NCBI GenBank assembly: GCA_958299035.1
Contig: CATQJL010000305.1
Coordinates: 76,724,792-76,788,791, forward strand
DNA: 64,000 nucleotides
Source of the DNA: Cylicocyclus nassatus
Taxonomy: Eukaryota > Nematoda > Chromadorea > Rhabditida > Strongylidae
Direction: 5' to 3'
Shown: piece by piece, positions 58,501 to 64,000 of the stretch
Numbering within the stretch: position 1 is the first letter of the stretch
How the letters are laid out: every line of letters starts with the position of its first letter
The notes under the pieces: generated by a model
Seen by the model: only the letters and a program-made list of their open reading frames with translations
Databases searched by the model: none
What the model was told of the DNA's origin: nothing
Position numbers and translations under genes: made by a program

Positions 58501-61500
58501 TTAGAACCTTACCTTTTCGACAGCAGTAATTCTCATTGTCCACTTCTGTACATTGGAAGTCCAGCGGGCATGGATGATCTTCGTTGCACATGAATGGTCG
58601 TCCTTCTAAATTTTAGATTTTGATTTTTTTTTGCATCAAACATTTTACTTTTCGCGTCATCAAACAAATCAAACTTACCTGAAATGAGCAGTGGTTCACC
58701 AATTGCGCAAACTCCATGGTCATCCGACTTGGTGTGGAAAACAATGGCCGTAGATGGTAGAGATTGTCCTTTTCGTGAGTTTGACCTCACCGTCACGGAA
58801 TATTGGCTGTCGGGATCCAAACCAATTTCAGTGTGGGGTGATACGGCATTGTGGACCTTAACAATAGTGATACAAAAATTAGCAGAAAAACAGATGATGT
58901 CTATAGAAAGCGATTTGTAAAAAAAAGTATAAGTCAAAGATCATTTTTGGTGTTCCAAAATATTTCAAGCAAGAAATGGGCGTGGCAAGAGAAAAGTCAA
59001 CAGCGAACTATCCTACGTATCTACCAGTCATTAAAAAAGTATTTTAGAATTAACAACGTTGGTCATTTCACAAAACTTTCAAATAACAAAATTAATAAAA
59101 AAAAGTTACCTGTTCTCACCACATATTTTAGCTACACGCTACGATTAATCCACTTGATCAGCTTCATTCACTTTCCTATTGGACAAAACATGAACTGACC
59201 AATAGCGAAAGGGATGTCCATTTGCTCCACTTCGCTATTGGTCAGTTCACTGAGTCAATCAATAGCGAAGTGGATAAAGGGGACAAACTGGTTCAAGACA
59301 GCGTACGCCTTACTTACTGGACAGTATTTACATTTAGATTATATTCATTATTTTTGGTGTTATTAATACTTTTATTTATCATTTATGTTATTCGGCTTAT
59401 TTTGGATAGACTTTGAGGAGGTGTTGCCACAGATGTAAATTTTTCATGGACGGATACAGAAAAATACTATCTTGAATGACCAATAAGAACTATGTGTATT
59501 CTCAGACTAACCTCCCTGGTCGACGCTCCATGTTCCATCTTCCTGATTATAAGTGTGAACGTCTCGACCAGATCCGGATTTGCATCAGGCTCTGACCAAG
59601 CGATCTCAGCCGACGATTCCGTAACCGAATTGACAGTTACGTTCACAGGTGGAGAAGGATGTGTTTCTGAGAAAAAACGTTGCTTGGTTCAATTTATACC
59701 AAAATTATCTACGGCTTACCGTAACCCTCTCTGAGGCATTGATAGATCGCATGTAGATCAAGATTGAGACATAGAACCGCATGAACTCCCAAGGATTCTG
59801 TCGAACCGGCACAAATGGGTAAGCAGTCTTTCTGTACACCTTTCCGTTCACAGCATTCGGTGTGATTACGTCCATCTGCTACGCAAGGGGAGACCTGGAA
59901 CCATAGAGAATAAAATATCTAGATCTGCTTAGGAAGGATTTTCCAAGGCAAAAAGTTATGACAATTTTTACCTTTGACCACTCTCCACGGCAAGATGTAG
60001 CGATAGCAACAGTGGAAAAAGCATTTGGCGAAGTTTCCACAACGCACATTTTCGAACTGCAGAAGTCTGAGACTTTGTTTTCCTTGCAGCACTCTGAAGG
60101 AGATTATTAGAGATAACTATTGGTTAGTAATATACTTCGGGGATTCGTCTTATTCAAGAAAGCATCTCATTCATGGAAAATCTCCGTGGATGAAACCACA
60201 GCCACTCCCGCCTAAACAGAATGTTTTCTGGGTTATTTCTTCACGCATACATTTGTACATAAATTTGCCCGTTACATAAATTGTTTTCAATTTTTCATCA
60301 GGCTTCCGTTGCTTTCAAAAACCATTGTCAAAACTGAGAGTTCCGTGTTTGTTCAAACCTATTACTCATGTGGTTGTCTTCAGCTTCTGGTGTGGAGGGT
60401 CTTACGGAGGCAGAGGAAAAATTCGGCATTTCTAGATTTTTGATTTGGTTAACGCTGTGACAACCGATGGACCAGGAAGCATAGAGAAAATGCCACTTCG
60501 TATTCGTTGCGGGACACAACAAAGAATGAAAATCAGACGATAACGTTATAGACTTAACTCGCACTCATATTCTTTTTTTAGCCAGCCAGAAAACAGTGAG
60601 TCAAATCTTATTATATTTTCTACTTCAAAACGGTAACAGTTGTAGTTTCCAGGGGAATAGCACAGATTTTCTATGGAGGGCAGGACGGAGGGGTATGAAA
60701 GCTAGAAGTTAAAGAACTCACTCATCACATCAGGTAGAGTTTCGTTGTTTTTGACCGTGTGAATGTTGGTGCTGGCAATCGACCGTACACTAGGCACAGA
60801 GCTACCGTATTCGTTCCTGGACGTCACATACACAATGTATCTGGTTGAAGAACGCAGATCGCTGATTGTCTGGCAAGTGCCGGTGGTATTAATCTGAAAA
60901 GTCGTGGGTTCAAGTTAAAAAATTAACCATAATCCTAATGAATACCGTTCGTCACCAGTTGGCCAAATTTTGCGCAAAAGAAAGGTAAAAAAGGGACTTG
61001 CTCACAAAAATTTCAATTAGCGGGAAAGAGCGTAAAAAATAGAAAATAGAGGAATGAGCTGACGTGCTGGAAGTTGAATTCCCGGATAGTGGTAGAATTT
61101 GTAGTTTCGTCTCGAGTCATTACAACCACTGTATGCATATTACGTTTCCTGCGAACGCTAACGCTGAGGTTGGGCTGAAAAAATATTTTTCGATTTGAAA
61201 ATTTGAAAATTTGAAAAACCTAAAACTTGAAAAAAAATAAAAATTTTTCAAAAATATGGATCTTTTTGATGCTCCTAGAATAGTACGGCAAAAGACCACC
61301 TTCTACAACATACACACCAAAAAGTAGGCTATAGATAGCAGAAAGATCAAGGAAAAAAAGAAAAAATTCAAAAAGTTCCAGCGAAATTTGAGCTAACCTC
61401 TACAAATCCATCGAAACCCGCTTGATCTGATGGTGGTTGCAAGTTCAATACACTCTAAAAATATCGATTTTTCTCAATTTTTTTTTGCACGAAGTAAGGA

Positions 61501-63793
61501 AAGATTTTTACTTTCTCCTCTCTCCTAGCTCTTGGCGTTGGATTCTGCGTACTCGCGTCTGGTTCCACATATTCGGCATCGTCGTCCAAATCGCCAAACT
61601 CGGTATAGTCCCCGTTCAGAAGTGGAACACCTCCGCCACTAAAATGATTTTTATAATAAGTACTGAGAAAATTTCAAATTTGCAAACGTACAGGTCACCC
61701 ATTAGAGGAAAATTAGGAATTTCCTTGTAGTAGACGGTGTAATCGATGACTGGGAAATTTTTGTTGGAGTCATGGACGGGTGGAGGTTGCCAACAGACAC
61801 TTAGCTTGTCATGTTCTACTGCATTCACCACAATTTCCTCGGGCGGATCCGGGAATGGCACTGAAATTTACTACTTTTATAGTCTGCAAACCTCTCACTA
61901 TAAACATTTTCTTTACTATTTGAAATGTGCAGATCAAGGCAAACATTGCTGGAAAGCAATTTTTTGCCCTTAGTGGAACAGACAAAATTTTTGAGAATCG
62001 ATGGGTATTTCATACAGATTAGGCGGATAATTTTCGCGAAAAGTGGAGTCTGCAAAAATTAGAGAGCAGGAAAACAAGTCAAACTCTACATGGCAGTCTT
62101 GGATCGAGGTGAGGGGCGAGGGGGAGGGGAAAGTGGTCCGCACGAGCAATGAAATTATGGAAGTACTTCTGTATTATGACATTTACATTTTTTGTTATTG
62201 TATCCTCTTGTATGAGTGGAGCCTGGCACAATAACTTCTTAGCTACTGCTATAGAGGAAATTCTCACAGAAATTTTGGGGTTAGGTGCTTTTTTTCTTTC
62301 TTTTTTTTTTACTTCTTTCTTTTCTTAATCAGAGTTTTTATGGATATGATCCGTTTCAAAAAGAATTTGGTATGGCTTCGTGGAGAAATTCTTTTTGAAA
62401 GTTTATTACTGCACACTTCCCTTTTTTCCATAATACAGATGCCCATTTGCGAAAGGTCTGGAATAAGCGCCTTGCAAAAAGCGTCAGGAATTTCGTGGCT
62501 AAAAACGCCATCTCTCCCCCCTTCATATGGAAAAAATTTGTGTTAAAAGACAAGTGTATATTTTTGAATACCGCACTACCATATAAATTCATCTGCATTC
62601 AACGAAAAAACCTATGGGTGACGTTTTCAGTGCATTTAAAAATATCGTAGCCTCCATAACCCAGGAAGCTTCGGAAACTCCAAACTTTATCAGCAAAGTA
62701 ATTGTCAAAATAAGATGAAAGAAGATTTCCCACTTGATGTTTGGACAAATTTTAATTCAACATGGGATCAAATTATTTCAATCCACCTCTCATGTTTCTT
62801 ATGTCAAATAGGGAAACTTAGAAGGACATGCATCTACTTTTTCAAGGCTTTCTGAAGAGTTCTAGAACTAAAAACAACATCACCACCGCACACTCACATT
62901 AACTTAAAATGCATCCACCACCGCTAGCAACTAAGTGTTAAAACTAGAAAACATGCAAAACAAAAGCTTTATTAGCTCTAGCACCACAATCACACACATC
63001 CAAGCATAACATAACGAAAACTAAGAACTCATGCTTCTAGTTTGGCAGGATAGGAAGGCAGGATATGGAGGGGCAACTGAGAGTTGCCTTAGGACCCGAA
63101 AATTTTGTTTCTGCTATATTTTTACCGGAAAAGGGAAGCACACACACATGCAAAGAAATTCATGCAACTAGGGAGAAATCATCAAGAAAATGGGATAGAT
63201 GGACGGCAGTGGTAACGGGGAGGGGGGGGGGGGGAATAAATTCCCTTTAGAGCGGTTTTGGACCCAAATGCCATGAAAATTTGGTTAATGCCACACTATC
63301 ACGACTACGTAAACGTTCTAAAGGTGGATTGGACAACATACGGTATGCACGATTGTAGCATTCGAAGATTTCCGGCAAATAGTACAAGCAGAGACGATGT
63401 GATCGACGCAGCATCTGAACAACCGATTATTGATTGGTTTCAGAGCGACGCTGTTGCTTATAGTACCTTGAAGTCACCGGAGCAGAAATCATAGCAGAAC
63501 GATGGAACAAGTTGGGTTTTGCAGCAATGGATATGACTTCTGGTTCCATTTTCCGTAGCGCAGTATAGGAAGTTCTTGTAGTCGTCGGTTTTACAGCTGA
63601 AATAACCGTATTACTGCGTGATCAACCCGTAGGGATACTGTAGGGGTACTGTACCTGGTTGGGTCAAAGTGATGCTCAGCCATTTCGCTTGGCTTACACA
63701 TCGCTCTGCACAGCGGGGATATACCTTTCTCTTGGCAGCATTCCGAATGGTCGTAGGAGATATTCTCATGAAATCCGCCCTTGAGCCCTGATT
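52578..63793 (-). CDS. IGDB-type receptor-like protein: DB modules, FN3 and Ig domains, one membrane helix; 5' partial
   Basis: Thirty-one exons, all phase-consistent, encode at least 1358 residues. From the first to last coding exon: 63655-63793, 63467-63596, 63342-63414, 61692-61860, 61512-61638, 61398-61454, 61064-61174, 60722-60893, 59972-60093, 59720-59894, 59512-59666, 58679-58856, 58513-58605, 58093-58203, 57924-58036, 57692-57862, 57058-57226, 56814-56992, 56603-56735, 56402-56556, 54965-55097, 54823-54902, 54641-54745, 54400-54588, 54214-54346, 54017-54159, 53271-53360, 53084-53216, 52952-53029, 52781-52894, 52578-52726. Visible order: DB cysteine modules (SYDHSECCQEKGISPLC; ENGTRSHIHCC), FN3, DB (GRNHTECCERKGVQKDC), FN3, a separate cysteine motif, DB (GRDHSRCCEKEQVPKEC), two FN3, two Ig (~865-1075), DB (FRDHSDCCDLRGVSKKC), FN3, membrane helix (~1250-1270) and an ~85-residue tail. 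This mix is that of nematode IGDB proteins; which member is uncertain. Probably a surface or adhesion protein. Confidence 0.85.
55140..55600. repeat. ATTC-rich degenerate simple repeat in an intron
   Basis: Many TCATTCAT, ATTCATTC and TTCATTTA words spread through 55140-55670 and resuming at 56180-56340, within the intron between the 54965 and 56402 exons of the IGDB-type gene. A mariner-type element splits the tract. Confidence 0.85.
55678..56179. mobile_element. Mariner-type element, TA target site
   Basis: Ends TTAGGATGTCCCATAAGCCT and, on the other strand, TTATGTTGTCCCATAAGTCT, flanked by TA (55676-55677, 56180-56181). Carries the shared GTAGAGCTTGCTTTGATC motif at 56067-56100. 502 bp, non-coding, inside the intronic ATTC repeat. 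Confidence 0.85.
61861..63341. other. Large intron of the IGDB-type gene
   Basis: No exon is recognisable. Contains poly-T near 62300 and a G run at 63220-63232. The shadow frames at 62340-62650 are on both strands and lack splice support. Confidence 0.55.
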
Positions 63794-64000
63794 CTGGAAT
63801 CATCCATAATTAACCATGGTCAGCATTTCGACGATGCGGGCCCTTTTGCACACATATCTACCGTATGCTACCGTAGCTTCGCGCGATTACAAGAGCAGAA
63901 TTGCTATAGTTGCGCTGCATGCTGCCAGCATTTCATAGATTTTAGCTGCGTCCATAGATACCTGTGCCATCCCCGCTAAGGCGGTTCCGGAACGTCGCTT
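63794..64000 (-). other. Upstream continuation of the IGDB-type gene, exons unresolved
   Basis: The gene must continue to the right because the first exon starts inside a codon. Open stretches such as MDAAKIYEMLAACSA (minus strand, 63890-63960) resemble the start of a DB module, but intron bounds do not fit in phase within the window. Confidence 0.35.

Overview
This window is nuclear DNA from a nematode, most likely a rhabditid. The evidence is AT-rich sequence, many introns of about 45-61 nt with TTTTCAG or TTTTTAG acceptors, a trans-splice-type acceptor two bases before a start codon, and two genes of nematode apical-matrix or surface families. There are no bacterial operons, CRISPR arrays or phage genes. 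I rebuilt exons by hand from splice sites and reading-frame phase, so exon ends are predictions.

Layout. From 1 to about 17.3 kb lies a repeat-dominated block: a ~115-bp satellite-like array broken by a Tc1-type foldback element, Harbinger-, mariner- and hAT-type non-autonomous elements, two decayed non-LTR reverse-transcriptase fragments, one small secreted-protein gene (6.6-7.2 kb) and single exons near 10.3 and 10.7 kb. From 17.3 to 34 kb there are several small minus-strand genes or fragments. The best is a five-exon, 272-residue secreted cysteine-rich protein at 18.1-19.45 kb with a decayed partial copy beside it. These are interleaved with mariner/hAT elements and a 2.6-kb near-perfect inverted repeat (24.4-27.0 kb). 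From 34.3 to 41.1 kb is a complete 18-exon plus-strand gene for a PAN/ZP-domain apical extracellular matrix protein (NOAH/NompA type). From 43.6 to 49.2 kb are minus-strand genes I cannot name: a proline-rich basic protein, an 89-residue protein with an N-myristoylation-type start, and a 69-codon frame. From 52.6 kb to the right edge runs a 31-exon minus-strand gene (5' end beyond the window) for a single-pass membrane protein built of DB cysteine modules, fibronectin III and immunoglobulin domains (IGDB type).

The two large genes both encode cell-surface or extracellular-matrix proteins, but nothing here shows that they act together. The most unusual signal is a hAT-like non-autonomous repeat family (five members, four with target-site duplications matching at 6-8 of 8 bases in my reading or better). 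In the three larger copies a copy-specific motif near the termini is repeated inside the same copy, although the motif differs between copies.
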